Source: Leucobacter komagatae
GTDB lineage: Bacteria; Actinomycetota; Actinomycetes; Actinomycetales; Microbacteriaceae
Length of the DNA stretch: 64,000 nucleotides
Direction of reading: 5' to 3'
Assembly: GCF_006716085.1 (NCBI RefSeq)
Contig: NZ_VFON01000001.1
Coordinates: 248,001 to 312,000, forward strand
The position numbers and the translations under genes are program-made. The notes under the pieces are model-generated. The model was not told where the DNA came from. It made no database searches and was given only the letters and a program-made list of their open reading frames with translations. Shown one piece after another: positions 1 through 7,502 of the stretch. The first letter of the stretch is position 1. Every line of letters begins with the position of its first letter.

Positions 1-849
1 TCTGACCTGCCGCACTCGACGCGCTCGGTCATCGACCGGCGCAACGGGCGTATCTACCTGAGCGCGAACCTGCCGTCGCGCGACGCTCGCGCCCCGATCC
101 TGCGCGCCCTTGGCAGCCTCGTGTGCGGGCACGAAGAACCGAAGAACTACGGTGACTTCCTCAAGCAGCGCGTCGAGGTGAACTACCTCGCGGGCGCGGT
201 CCTGCTGCCTGAAACCGCGGCCGTTGAGTCGCTCAGGGATGCGAAGAAGCGCCGCGAGATCTCGATGGAGGATCTGCGCGACGCGTTCGCCGTCTCCTAC
301 GAGATGGCGGCGCACCGGTTCACGAACCTGGCAACCGAGTGGCTCGACTTGAACGTCCACTTCATGAAGGCGCACGAGTCGGGCACGCTCATCAAGGCGT
401 ACGAGAATGACGGCGTGCGTTTCCCCTCGGATGCGCTCGGTAACCTTGAGGGCGCGATGGTCTGCCGCAACTGGACGGCGAGAACGGTGTTCGCTCAGCC
501 TGACTTCTTCAACCCCTGGTACCAGTACACCGACATGGCCGCGGGCGGGACCTACTGGTGCACGTCGCGCCTCGAGAACGCGAAGGAGGGGCAGTACTCC
601 GTGAGCGTCGGGGTGCGCTTTGAAGACGTGAAGTGGTTCCGGGGACGCGAGACCCAGCACCGATCGAAGTCGTTCTGCCCAGACGAGCGCTGCTGCAGGC
701 GAGCCTCGACCGAGCTGACGCAGAAGTGGCACGCGTCGGCGTGGCCCGAGGCGGCGACGCCGACGAGCCTCCTGGCAGCGCTTCCGACGGGCACATTCCC
801 AGGCGTCGACTCCCACGAGGTGTACGAGTTCCTGGAGTCGCACGAGTAG
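1..849 (+). CDS. RamB/ScfR-type short-chain fatty-acid regulator, 3' part
   Basis: The reading frame is open from the first base, so the N-terminal helix-turn-helix is outside the window; 282 residues remain. What is visible matches the RamB/ScfR architecture: an ImmA/IrrE-like central part (motifs CGHEEPKNYGDFLK and NYLAGAVLLPE) followed by a C-terminal domain with a cysteine cluster CPDERCCRR, as in DUF2083. Members known from actinobacteria control glyoxylate/methylcitrate genes in response to short-chain acyl-CoA. It is followed by a gap and then the unrelated garA cluster in the same direction. Family assignment is from motif recognition; the exact regulon cannot be told. Confidence 0.8.
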   Translation, partial: SDLPHSTRSVIDRRNGRIYLSANLPSRDARAPILRALGSLVCGHEEPKNYGDFLKQRVEVNYLAGAVLLPETAAVESLRDAKKRREISMEDLRDAFAVSYEMAAHRFTNLATEWLDLNVHFMKAHESGTLIKAYENDGVRFPSDALGNLEGAMVCRNWTARTVFAQPDFFNPWYQYTDMAAGGTYWCTSRLENAKEGQYSVSVGVRFEDVKWFRGRETQHRSKSFCPDERCCRRASTELTQKWHASAWPEAATPTSLLAALPTGTFPGVDSHEVYEFLESHE

Positions 850-980
850 CGCTGGTTCTGCCGGGGCCGTGAGCCCACCGCGTAATTTGCGGCCAGGGAT
901 GCGCCGCGATGCCCCACTGCGATAGCGTAGGGGGAAAGTATCGGAGTCATTGCTCCGGCGAGTAGGAAACGGGTGAGACA

Positions 981-1436
981 GTGGTGAGCGAGAAGCGGAA
1001 TAAGGACACCGAGGTACGCGCCACCGAGCAGTTCCGTGAGGATCTGAACGCGATGATTCGCGCCCAGGTGACCGACCTTACGATCGATGAGCTCGAGGCC
1101 GTGCAGTCGCTCCCATCGGGCGCGGCGCTGCTCGTCGTACGCCGCGGCCCCGACCTGGGCGCACGGTTCCTCCTCGATCAGGATTCGACCGTGGCGGGGC
1201 GCCACCCAGCGGCCGACATCTTCTTGGACGACGTGACCGTCTCGCGTAAGCACGCAGAGTTCAAGCGCCGCGGTACCGTGTTCTCCGTGCTCGATCGCGG
1301 CTCGCTCAATGGGACGTACAGCAACGGTGAGCGCATCGATGGCGAGGTCGTTCTTGAGGACGGCGTCGAGGTGCAGGTTGGCAAGTTCCGCTTCACCTTC
1401 TTCGCGTCGCGGTTTGATCTGCCAGGCTCCTTCTAA
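981..1436 (+). CDS. garA: FHA-domain regulator GarA/OdhI-like
   Basis: 151-residue protein with one forkhead-associated domain at about residues 50-145: phosphothreonine-binding motifs AGRHPAADIFLDD, VSRKHAEF and GSLNGTYSNG are intact. GarA/OdhI proteins inhibit 2-oxoglutarate dehydrogenase and redirect glutamate metabolism, and are switched by Ser/Thr kinases that phosphorylate a Thr in a short N-terminal motif. Here the N-terminal motif reads RATEQF rather than the ETTS seen in mycobacteria and corynebacteria, leaving one candidate Thr. GTG 981 is used (a second GTG follows at 984). The stop codon overlaps the next start by one base, so it is co-translated with ftsR. A TAGCGT -10 candidate lies at 923-928. 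Confidence 0.9.
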   Translation: MVSEKRNKDTEVRATEQFREDLNAMIRAQVTDLTIDELEAVQSLPSGAALLVVRRGPDLGARFLLDQDSTVAGRHPAADIFLDDVTVSRKHAEFKRRGTVFSVLDRGSLNGTYSNGERIDGEVVLEDGVEVQVGKFRFTFFASRFDLPGSF

Positions 1437-2113
1437 TGGCGGCCGCGCCACTGCGGGCGGTGCCCGTCGGGCTGCTCAGCATCGGCCAGGTGCTTGCCGC
1501 GCTGCAGGACGACTTCGCTGACCTTACGCCGTCGAAGCTGCGGTTCCTTGAAGACCAGGGGCTCGTTACCCCGGAGCGCACGAAGTCGGGTTACCGCAAG
1601 TTCTCGCAGGAGCACGTGGAGCGCGTCCGCCTCGTGCTGACGCTCCAGCGCGACCACTACCTGCCGCTGAAGAAGATCGCCGAGGTGCTCGAGGAGCTCG
1701 ACGCGGGCCGTGACCCCGTCATACCCGGAGCCTCGCAGCGCAGCGCGTCAACGATCCTGTCGTCGAAGGAGGTGCTCTCGAGTGATGAGCTGTGCCACGC
1801 CGCCGCGACCAACAAGCGCTTCCTTGGTGAGGCGATCGCGGCAGGCCTGCTGCCCGCCACCGAGGTCTTCCCGTTCGATGCCATCGCGCAGCTGAACGCG
1901 CTCGTTCGACTCGCTCAGGCGGGCCTCACGCCGCGTCACCTGCGGTCGCTGCGGGTCGCCGCGGAGCGCGAAGCGGAGATGCTCGCGCACGCCGTTGCCT
2001 CGCGTGGCGAGAAGCAGGGTTCCCCGAGCGCGGTTGACGGGTCCCTTGAGCTTGTCGAGTATCTTGAGACCGTCCGCTCCGGCGTGTTGCGGCGGAAGTT
2101 TGGCGCGCTATAG
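1436..2113 (+). CDS. ftsR: MerR-family regulator FtsR-like
   Basis: 225 residues. The N-terminal winged-helix MerR domain (about residues 12-80) has the hallmark LSIGQVLAAL, KLRFLEDQGLVTPERT, SGYRKF and QRDHYLPLKKI segments of the Rv1828/FtsR group. FtsR of Corynebacterium activates ftsZ. The start overlaps the garA stop by one base (TAATG). This garA-ftsR-merR order is conserved in actinobacteria, although the bifunctional-nuclease gene that lies between the two MerR genes in M. tuberculosis is absent. The C-terminal half is helical and poorly conserved. Target genes are inferred, not seen, apart from shared DNA motifs reported separately. Confidence 0.88.
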   Translation: MAAAPLRAVPVGLLSIGQVLAALQDDFADLTPSKLRFLEDQGLVTPERTKSGYRKFSQEHVERVRLVLTLQRDHYLPLKKIAEVLEELDAGRDPVIPGASQRSASTILSSKEVLSSDELCHAAATNKRFLGEAIAAGLLPATEVFPFDAIAQLNALVRLAQAGLTPRHLRSLRVAAEREAEMLAHAVASRGEKQGSPSAVDGSLELVEYLETVRSGVLRRKFGAL

Positions 2114-2138
2114 ATTGGCGTGATTCCGCTGATTTCTC

Positions 2139-2161
2139 ACCTTCAACTTGAGGGTGAAGGT
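2139..2161. promoter_or_regulatory. Inverted repeat, candidate MerR/FtsR operator
   Basis: Perfect 7-bp arms ACCTTCA (2139-2145) and TGAAGGT (2155-2161) flank a 9-bp centre that itself contains TCAACTTGA. It sits 52 bp upstream of the -10 candidate TAGCGT (2213-2218) of the following merR gene, a position fit for an activator. A 16-bp stretch (2146-2161) matches 29000-29015 before ftsZ at 12 positions. Binding by FtsR is inference. Confidence 0.5.
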
Positions 2162-2212
2162 CGAAAACGGAATTGGGTGTTCGCGGTCGTTGCTTAGGGG
2201 GCCCTACGCCGA

Positions 2213-2218
2213 TAGCGT
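2213..2218 (+). promoter_or_regulatory. Candidate -10 of merR
   Basis: TAGCGT preceded at 18 bp by TTGCTT (2189-2194). It lies 35 bp before the ATG at 2254, with a GAGAGAGGGAC ribosome-binding region between. Confidence 0.4.
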
Positions 2219-2253
2219 TAGGTGAATTGAGCACAACGCGAGAGAGGGACGTC

Positions 2254-2844
2254 ATGGAGCACATCGAGCCGCCATTCGGCGGTAGCGGCACTGGTGCGGG
2301 AGAGTACCTGGATTCCGCAGAGATGCTGTTCAGCGATGGCCTCCCTCAGCCGAACATTGACGGTGGCTTCAAGGGCGCCGTCGCGGCACGCGCCGCCGGC
2401 ATCACCTACCGCCAGCTCGACTACTGGGCCCGCACCGGGCTCGTCGAGCCGACGGTGCGCGGTGCGAGCGGCTCGGGCTCACAGCGCCTCTACGGCTTCC
2501 GAGACATCCTCGTGCTGAAGCTCGTGAAGCGCCTGCTCGACACGGGCATCTCGCTCCAGCAGATCCGTACCGCGGTGGCACAGCTCCACGAGGCCGGCGT
2601 GCACGACCTTTCACAGACGACGCTCATGAGCGACGGCGCGGGCGTGTACCTCTGCACCTCGAACGATGAGGTTATCGACCTTGTGAGCCGCGGCCAGGGC
2701 GTCTTCGGCATCGCCGTCGGCAAGGTGCTTCGGGAGGTCGAGACCTCACTCGTTGATCTCGACGACCACCGCGAGAAGGCCGCTGACGACTCGTCGATGA
2801 ACGACGAACTGGCTGCCCGTCGCGCGGCCCGCAAGACCTCTTAA
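2254..2844 (+). CDS. MerR-family regulator (Rv1830-like)
   Basis: 196 residues when started at ATG 2254, chosen because a purine-rich GAGAGAGGGAC lies just upstream and because the frame upstream of it is not protein-like. The MerR domain covers residues about 28-100 (ITYRQLDYWARTGLVEPT, QRLYGFRDILVLKLVKRLL, GISLQQIRTAVAQL). The C-terminal part (residues 110-170) has the short conserved stretch LMSDGAGVYLCTSNDEVIDL typical of this group. It is the second MerR gene of the garA-ftsR-merR cluster, but with its own promoter region of about 140 bp. Family known to influence growth and division genes in mycobacteria; a specific target here is not visible. Confidence 0.87.
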   Translation: MEHIEPPFGGSGTGAGEYLDSAEMLFSDGLPQPNIDGGFKGAVAARAAGITYRQLDYWARTGLVEPTVRGASGSGSQRLYGFRDILVLKLVKRLLDTGISLQQIRTAVAQLHEAGVHDLSQTTLMSDGAGVYLCTSNDEVIDLVSRGQGVFGIAVGKVLREVETSLVDLDDHREKAADDSSMNDELAARRAARKTS

Positions 2845-2861
2845 ATTTCTCTGGGGGAGAG

Positions 2862-2920
2862 CACCCTCGCACCCGTGGACCTGCCACCCTCACACCTGTG
2901 GCTCCGCCACCCTCGCAACC
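2862..2920. repeat. 23-bp imperfect tandem repeat, 2.6 copies
   Basis: Units start at 2862, 2885 and 2908, each beginning CACCCTC(G/A)CA and followed in the first two by CC(C/T)GTGG and a GC-rich spacer. The third copy is truncated. No gene reads through it. Confidence 0.7.
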
Positions 2921-3141
2921 CACACACTGCGTATGCGATCGGCTCTTCGTATGCCCTGTGGCCCCGAAACCTGCATTGCTAGGGTCGTTCCCATGCGGTG
3001 GAGCTGAGGAAATGGGTGGAACGGGCGCTGCCCCTGCCCACCTAGCCGCGGGGTACGGAATTGCCGTGCTCTGACCCCTGGAGTGCTCTCGGCGTTCTAT
3101 GACTGACAAGGGACTTAGCTTAGAAAACCCTCGGAAACGCC

Positions 3142-3177
3142 TCAGGGGCTACCCGGGAAAACCCGAGCAGCCCCTGA
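3142..3177. terminator. Stem-loop between merR and parA
   Basis: Outer 9-bp arms TCAGGGGCT (3142-3150) and AGCCCCTGA (3169-3177), inner CGGG/CCCG (3154-3157, 3162-3165) around an AAAA loop. No T-tract follows on either side, but its place between converging genes fits a bidirectional terminator. Confidence 0.6.
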
Positions 3178-3235
3178 CTAACGCCGTGGAGTGTGCCCCA
3201 AACAGGAACAGCACCCCAGCGCGAGGTCGTTGGCG

Positions 3236-4048
3236 TTAGGCCTGCTTCGCCTGGATGGCAGCCTGGCCTGCTGAGCGCAGCACGCGGTCGAGCACGAGGT
3301 CAAAGTTTGCGGCCATCTCCTGAGCGGGCTCACCCGGCCACAGGTGAACGGGCTTCGCCGCACCCTGCGCCTGCTGGAGCGCGGGGCGCTCGGGCAGCTG
3401 CGGGTTCAGCACGAGCGGGCCGAACATCTCGCGCAGCTCGCGGATGCGGAACTGGTGCTCCATTGACTGCGGCTGAACGCGGTTGATGAGGATGCCGAGC
3501 GGCTGCAGGCGGGGGCTCACGCCGCGGCGGATCTCCTCGATTGCGCGCAGCGCGCGGTCAGTTGCCGCGACGGCGAACAGGCTGGGCTCCGTAACAATGA
3601 GCACGCGGTCACTCGCGGCCCAGGCCGTACGGGTGAGCGCGTTCAGCGACGGCGCCGAGTCGATCAGAACGAGGTCGTAGTCGGCCTCGACGATCGCGAG
3701 CGCCTCCTCGAGCTTCCAGATGTCGCGAGCCGAAGGGTGCGGCCCATCAAAGTTGATCGCCGAGGGGCTGCCGACCAGCAGGTCGATCTTGCCGCCCTCG
3801 TGAAACTCATTCCAGCCGCTCGGGGCGATGGCCGAGCGCACGACCTTCTCCTTCGGCGACTCGAGGACATCAGCGACGTTGGCGTAGCCCTCGGGGTCGA
3901 CCGCGAGGCCTGTCGAAACGTCTGACTGCGGATCAAGGTCAACGACCAAGGTCCTCAGGCCGCGCGAGAATGCTGCCGACGCAATGCCGAGACTTACGGT
4001 CGTCTTTCCTACGCCACCTTTGAGGGAGCTGACACTCAATACATGCAC
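3236..4048 (-). CDS. ParA-family ATPase, orphan
   Basis: 270 residues beginning at GTG 4048. Deviant Walker A KGGVGKTT at residues 10-17, DLDPQSDVSTGL after the second strand, and Walker B-like LVLIDSAPS; these are the hallmarks of ParA/MinD ATPases that dimerise on ATP and bind DNA or membrane. No ParB, MinC/E or parS-like site is nearby, so it is not the chromosome-partitioning pair. The mRNA looks leaderless: the -10 hexamer TAAGCT lies 6 nt before the start. It is divergent from def and convergent with merR. Positioning cargo (a division or polar factor) is the likely job, as for other orphan actinobacterial ParA proteins, but the partner is unknown. Confidence 0.85.
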   Translation of the reverse strand: MHVLSVSSLKGGVGKTTVSLGIASAAFSRGLRTLVVDLDPQSDVSTGLAVDPEGYANVADVLESPKEKVVRSAIAPSGWNEFHEGGKIDLLVGSPSAINFDGPHPSARDIWKLEEALAIVEADYDLVLIDSAPSLNALTRTAWAASDRVLIVTEPSLFAVAATDRALRAIEEIRRGVSPRLQPLGILINRVQPQSMEHQFRIRELREMFGPLVLNPQLPERPALQQAQGAAKPVHLWPGEPAQEMAANFDLVLDRVLRSAGQAAIQAKQA

Positions 4049-4054
4049 GTTTCG

Positions 4055-4060
4055 AGCTTA
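4055..4060 (-). promoter_or_regulatory. -10 box of leaderless parA
   Basis: TAAGCT on the minus strand, 6 nt from GTG 4048. Confidence 0.55.
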
Positions 4061-4122
4061 CTGGATTCCGGTTGAAATCTGTTGGGCGTTTGCTTCGCGA
4101 TACGCGAAACCGCGGCAACCGA

Positions 4123-4128
4123 TAGCAT
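4123..4128 (+). promoter_or_regulatory. -10 box of leaderless def
   Basis: TAGCAT, 6 nt before ATG 4135; there is no Shine-Dalgarno sequence in between. Confidence 0.6.
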
Positions 4129-4134
4129 CGAATA

Positions 4135-4626
4135 ATGGCAAAACGCGAGATTCGGCTGTTCGGGGATCCGGTGCTCCGCACGGTGTGCGAGGACGTGACC
4201 GAGATTGACGCTGGTGTGCGGGCGATGGTGCTTGATCTGTGCGAAACCGTCGACGAGCCCGGCCGTGCTGGGCTCGCATCGACCCAGATCGGATACACCC
4301 TCCGAGCCTTCAGCCTGAACATCGACGGTCACATCGAATACGTCTTGAACCCCGAGCTCATCGAGGTATCGGGCGAACCCGTTCCGACGGGCGAAGGGTG
4401 CCTGTCGGTCCCAGACCTCTGGTTCCCGGTGATGCGCTATCCGTACGCCAAGGTGCGCGGCATGAACCTCGACGGCGAGGAGATCACGATCGAGGGTGAG
4501 GGCCTGAAAGCGCAGGCGCTGCAGCACGAGTGCGACCACCTCGACGGCAAGCTGTACATCTCGCGCCTCGACCGCGAGAACCGAGGCGAGGCGATGCGGC
4601 AGATTCGCACCTCGGCCTGGTTCTGA
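4135..4626 (+). CDS. def: Peptide deformylase
   Basis: 163 residues, normal for the family. Removes the formyl group from the N-terminal methionine of new proteins, acting at the ribosome exit with a bound metal ion. All three motifs are present: GRAGLASTQIG (motif I, GxGLAxxQ form), EGCLSVPD with the metal-binding Cys, and QHECDHLDG with the two metal-binding His and the catalytic Glu. The gene is divergent from parA, probably leaderless, and closed by a 21-bp hairpin shared with the convergent acyl-CoA ligase. It is not next to fmt, which lies at the other end of the window. Confidence 0.95.
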   Translation: MAKREIRLFGDPVLRTVCEDVTEIDAGVRAMVLDLCETVDEPGRAGLASTQIGYTLRAFSLNIDGHIEYVLNPELIEVSGEPVPTGEGCLSVPDLWFPVMRYPYAKVRGMNLDGEEITIEGEGLKAQALQHECDHLDGKLYISRLDRENRGEAMRQIRTSAWF

Positions 4627-4684
4627 TCCACGGGCAACGGCCGCAGATCGCGGCGCCAGCCCCAGACAGCGGTGCCAGCCCCAA

Positions 4685-4731
4685 ACAGCGAAGGAGCGCC
4701 CCGACACACGGTCGGGGCGCTCCTTCGCTGT
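4685..4731. terminator. Bidirectional hairpin terminator
   Basis: Perfect 21-bp arms 4685-4705 and 4711-4731 with a 5-nt loop, between the stop codons of def and the convergent acyl-CoA ligase. Among the strongest hairpins in the window. Confidence 0.85.
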
Positions 4732-4739
4732 ACCGGCGA

Positions 4740-6569
4740 CTAGTGCTGCGTCTGCACGGCCTCTGTCTGCGGGTTCTCGCCGTAGATGTCGGCGATCTCA
4801 GCCGCGAAGTCGCGGAGAATGTTGTCGCGCTTGATGCTCATCTTCGGGGTGAGGTGACCGTTCGCCTCGACGAAGTCGGTCGGCAGGATGACGAACTTGC
4901 GAATCGACTCCGCCCGCGAGACGTACTTGTTGCCCTCGTCGACGGCGCGCTGCACCTCAGCGAGCACCTTCGGGTGGCGCGCGGCCTCCTCGACGGTCAT
5001 GTCGGGGTTCTCACCCTGGTTCTTGAGCCAGGCCGGGAGCATCTCCATGTCCAGGGTGATCAGCGCCGCGATGAAGGGCTTCTGCTCGCCGACGGCAACG
5101 ACCTGGCTGATGATCGTGTTCGCGCGGATCGGATCCTCAAGTGCGGCGGGGGCGACGTTCTTGCCGCCCGCGGTCACGATGATCTCCTTCTTGCGGCCGG
5201 TGATCGACAGGTAGCCGTCGCTGTCGAGCGACCCCAGGTCGCCGGTCTTGAAGAAGCCGTCCTCGGTGAAGACCGCCTTCGTCGCCTCGGGGTTGTTCCA
5301 GTACTCCTTGAAGACGTCGATGCCCTTGACCTCGATCTCGCCGTCTTCTGCGATGCGCACGGTGTGGCCGGGGAGCGCTGGGCCGACGGTGCCAATCTTG
5401 AACTTGTCGGGCAGGTTCACCGTGACGGGCGCCGTTGTCTCGGTCAGGCCGTAGCCCTCAAGGATCTTGATGCCGAGGCTGCGGTAGAAGTGGCCGAGGT
5501 ACTGGCTCAGCGGTGCGGAGCCGGAGACGGCGTACTGGACGCGGCCGCCGAGCTTCGAGCGGAGCTTCGAGTAGACGAGCTTGTCGAATACACGGAACTT
5601 GAGGCCGAGCATGAACGGCACCTTGCCGGCGTCGAGCGCCTCAGAGTGCTCGACCGCGACCTTTGCCGCGGCGCGGAAGATCTTGCCCTTGCCCTCCGCC
5701 TCGGTCGACTGCTCGGCGGAGTTGTAGACCTTCTCGAAGACGCGGGGGACTGCGAGCAGGAACGTTGGGTGGAACGAGCCGAGCGAGGGGAGCAGCTGGG
5801 TCGTGTCAGCCTGGTGCCCGACGCGCACGCCGCCGTGCACGCAGAGCACTGAGATGAAGCGTGCGAAGACGTGGGCCAGCGTGACGAAGAGCAGCGTGGC
5901 CGCGCCGGGCTGCTGGACGAGCTCCGAGAGCGCGCTACCCGCGTTCCGCGAGAGATCGACGAAGTTCGAGTGGGTGAGCACGCAGCCCTTGGGGCGGCCG
6001 GTCGACCCCGACGTGTAGATGAGGGTTGCGATGTCGTCGCCGCTCGCGAGGTTGCGGCGGCGCTCGATCTCGGCGTCATCGACGTCGGCCCCCTGGATTC
6101 CGAGGGCCGCAACCGCGCCCTCGTCGAGGCGCCAGACCAGGTCAACCTTGCCGAGCTGATCCTGCACCTCAGCGAAACGGCTGAACTGATCGGCGGTCTC
6201 GATCATGAAGCCGCGGGCGCCAGAATCCTCAAGGATCCAGTGGATCTGCAGCGCGGAAGACGTCTCGTAAACGGGAACCATGATGGCCCCGGCGTAGTGC
6301 AGCGCGAAGTCGACGAGCGTCCACTCGTAGCTCGTCTTGCACATGAACGCGATGTGGTCGCCGGGTTCGACGCCCGCGGCGACGAACCCCTTAGCGAGAG
6401 TGATGACCTGGGCGCGGAACTCGGTTGCCGTGATGTCACTCCAGCCATCGCCTGTCGGTGTGGCAAAGAGCGGGCGATCGGGGGTGGCAGCAACCCGCTG
6501 TTCGAGAAGGTCTGTAATGTTATCCTCGGGAACCGGGGGAACGAGCAGTGGTGTTTCTGACAGCTTCAC
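4740..6569 (-). CDS. Long-chain fatty-acid--CoA ligase (FadD15-like)
   Basis: 609 residues from GTG 6569, chosen because AAGGAG lies 5 nt upstream. Adenylates fatty acids with ATP and transfers them to CoA. ANL-superfamily motifs: phosphate-binding YTSGSTGRPKGC, adenine-site YGLTETTAPV, the hinge region FFKTGDLG and ITGRKKEIIVTAGGKNV. The layout resembles bacterial long-chain ligases of 600-620 residues. It is divergent from plsC, which would use the acyl chains for phosphatidic acid. In M. tuberculosis fadD15 lies in the same broad neighbourhood as plsC, aroG and pknL, which supports orthology. Chain-length preference cannot be judged. Confidence 0.9.
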   Translation of the reverse strand: MKLSETPLLVPPVPEDNITDLLEQRVAATPDRPLFATPTGDGWSDITATEFRAQVITLAKGFVAAGVEPGDHIAFMCKTSYEWTLVDFALHYAGAIMVPVYETSSALQIHWILEDSGARGFMIETADQFSRFAEVQDQLGKVDLVWRLDEGAVAALGIQGADVDDAEIERRRNLASGDDIATLIYTSGSTGRPKGCVLTHSNFVDLSRNAGSALSELVQQPGAATLLFVTLAHVFARFISVLCVHGGVRVGHQADTTQLLPSLGSFHPTFLLAVPRVFEKVYNSAEQSTEAEGKGKIFRAAAKVAVEHSEALDAGKVPFMLGLKFRVFDKLVYSKLRSKLGGRVQYAVSGSAPLSQYLGHFYRSLGIKILEGYGLTETTAPVTVNLPDKFKIGTVGPALPGHTVRIAEDGEIEVKGIDVFKEYWNNPEATKAVFTEDGFFKTGDLGSLDSDGYLSITGRKKEIIVTAGGKNVAPAALEDPIRANTIISQVVAVGEQKPFIAALITLDMEMLPAWLKNQGENPDMTVEEAARHPKVLAEVQRAVDEGNKYVSRAESIRKFVILPTDFVEANGHLTPKMSIKRDNILRDFAAEIADIYGENPQTEAVQTQH

Positions 6570-6707
6570 GGCAACTCCTTTGTACCTCGTGTCGGACGCT
6601 GTGCGCGGCAGTCCGGCCGCGAACAAGTATGCTCTCACCCTATCTCTATGCGTCTGATGATGCGCGGCTCCGCTATTCTGGTGGTCTACGAAGGGAACCA
6701 GCTCACT

Positions 6708-7388
6708 TTGCTCTACTGGATCTTTAAACACCTGATCGTCGGGCCGTTTTTGAAAGCGGTGTACCGGCCGTGGGTGGAGGGAGCCGAGAACATTCCGGCG
6801 ACTGGCCCCGTAATTCTTGTCGGGAATCACCTATCTGTTATTGATTCGTTCTTTCTCCCGATCATGATCGAGCGCCGCGTGTACTTCCTCGCGAAGAGCG
6901 AGTACTTCTCGGGTAAGGGCCTGAAGGGCTGGCTCGTGAAGACATTCATGCTCGGCGTCGGCCAGCTTCCGATCGACCGCTCCGGCGGCAAGGCCTCGGA
7001 GGCGTCGTTGAATACGGCCCTCAATGTGTTGGATCGCGGGGACGTGCTCGGCATTTACCCCGAGGGCACCCGCAGCCCTGACGCCCGCCTCTACCGCGGC
7101 CGTACCGGCGTCGCGCGGATGGTGCTGGAGTCGGGTGTGCCTGTCGTGCCCGTCGTGATGATTGACACGGAGAAGGCGATGCCGATCGGGGCGAAGTTCC
7201 CGAAGATCCGGCGTATCGGCACGGTCATTGGCCAGCCGCTTGATTTCAGCCGGTTCGAGGGCATGAGCGCCGATCGCTTCGTGCTGCGCAGCGTCACCGA
7301 CGAGATCACGCTCGCGATCCAGGAGCTCAGCGGCCAGGAGTACGTCGACGTCTACGCTTCGAGCGTTCGCGAGCGCACCGGAAAGTAG
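6708..7388 (+). CDS. plsC: 1-acyl-sn-glycerol-3-phosphate acyltransferase
   Basis: 226 residues from TTG 6708, preferred because AAGGGAA lies 10 nt upstream and a TATTCT -10 candidate (6674-6679) would make the upstream ATG 6648 untranslated; with that ATG the protein would be 246 residues. Acylates lysophosphatidic acid to phosphatidic acid at the inner membrane face. The HX4D motif is NHLSVID, the glycerol-phosphate-binding motif is YPEGTRS, and VPVVPVVM follows. The N-terminal hydrophobic helix (YWIFKHLIVGPFLKAVY) would anchor it. Lies divergent from the acyl-CoA ligase and upstream of aroG, the same neighbourhood as Rv2182c in mycobacteria. Confidence 0.88.
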   Translation: MLYWIFKHLIVGPFLKAVYRPWVEGAENIPATGPVILVGNHLSVIDSFFLPIMIERRVYFLAKSEYFSGKGLKGWLVKTFMLGVGQLPIDRSGGKASEASLNTALNVLDRGDVLGIYPEGTRSPDARLYRGRTGVARMVLESGVPVVPVVMIDTEKAMPIGAKFPKIRRIGTVIGQPLDFSRFEGMSADRFVLRSVTDEITLAIQELSGQEYVDVYASSVRERTGK

Positions 7389-7450
7389 TGCGCGTGGCAC
7401 GTTCGCTAGGGGCTGTGGTGAGGAATGCCACGGCGAGGGCGAGCGTTGGG

Positions 7451-7486
7451 TAGTGTTGAGTGGTGCCGTTAATAGGGACGGCACCA
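7451..7486 (+). promoter_or_regulatory. aroG promoter and leader hairpin
   Basis: A TAGTGT box (7451-7456) is followed by a perfect 9-bp stem-loop, TGGTGCCGT (7461-7469) and ACGGCACCA (7478-7486). A GTG at 7463, 6 nt after TAGTGT, could open a 30-codon leader frame that overlaps the aroG start. Function is not known. Confidence 0.4.
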
Positions 7487-7502
7487 ATGAGATACACACG
7501 GG

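Larger units (their letters stand above)
2845..3235. other. Non-coding interval between convergent merR and parA
   Basis: About 390 bp with no convincing protein frame. It holds a 23-bp imperfect tandem repeat (2862-2920), an isolated TAGGGT box 7 nt before a four-codon ATG frame (2980-3007), and a strong stem-loop (3142-3177) that probably ends transcription from both sides. Confidence 0.6.

Noticed and set aside
2862..2920. CRISPR-like repeats
   Set aside because: Contiguous 23-bp imperfect units without spacers.
4530..5852. 440-codon plus-strand frame opposite the acyl-CoA ligase
   Set aside because: Crosses the def stop, a strong terminator and the ligase gene; translation resembles antisense of the ligase.
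6570..6830. N-terminal extension of the acyl-CoA ligase
   Set aside because: Would cross the divergent plsC start; GTG 6569 has AAGGAG at correct spacing and matches family length.
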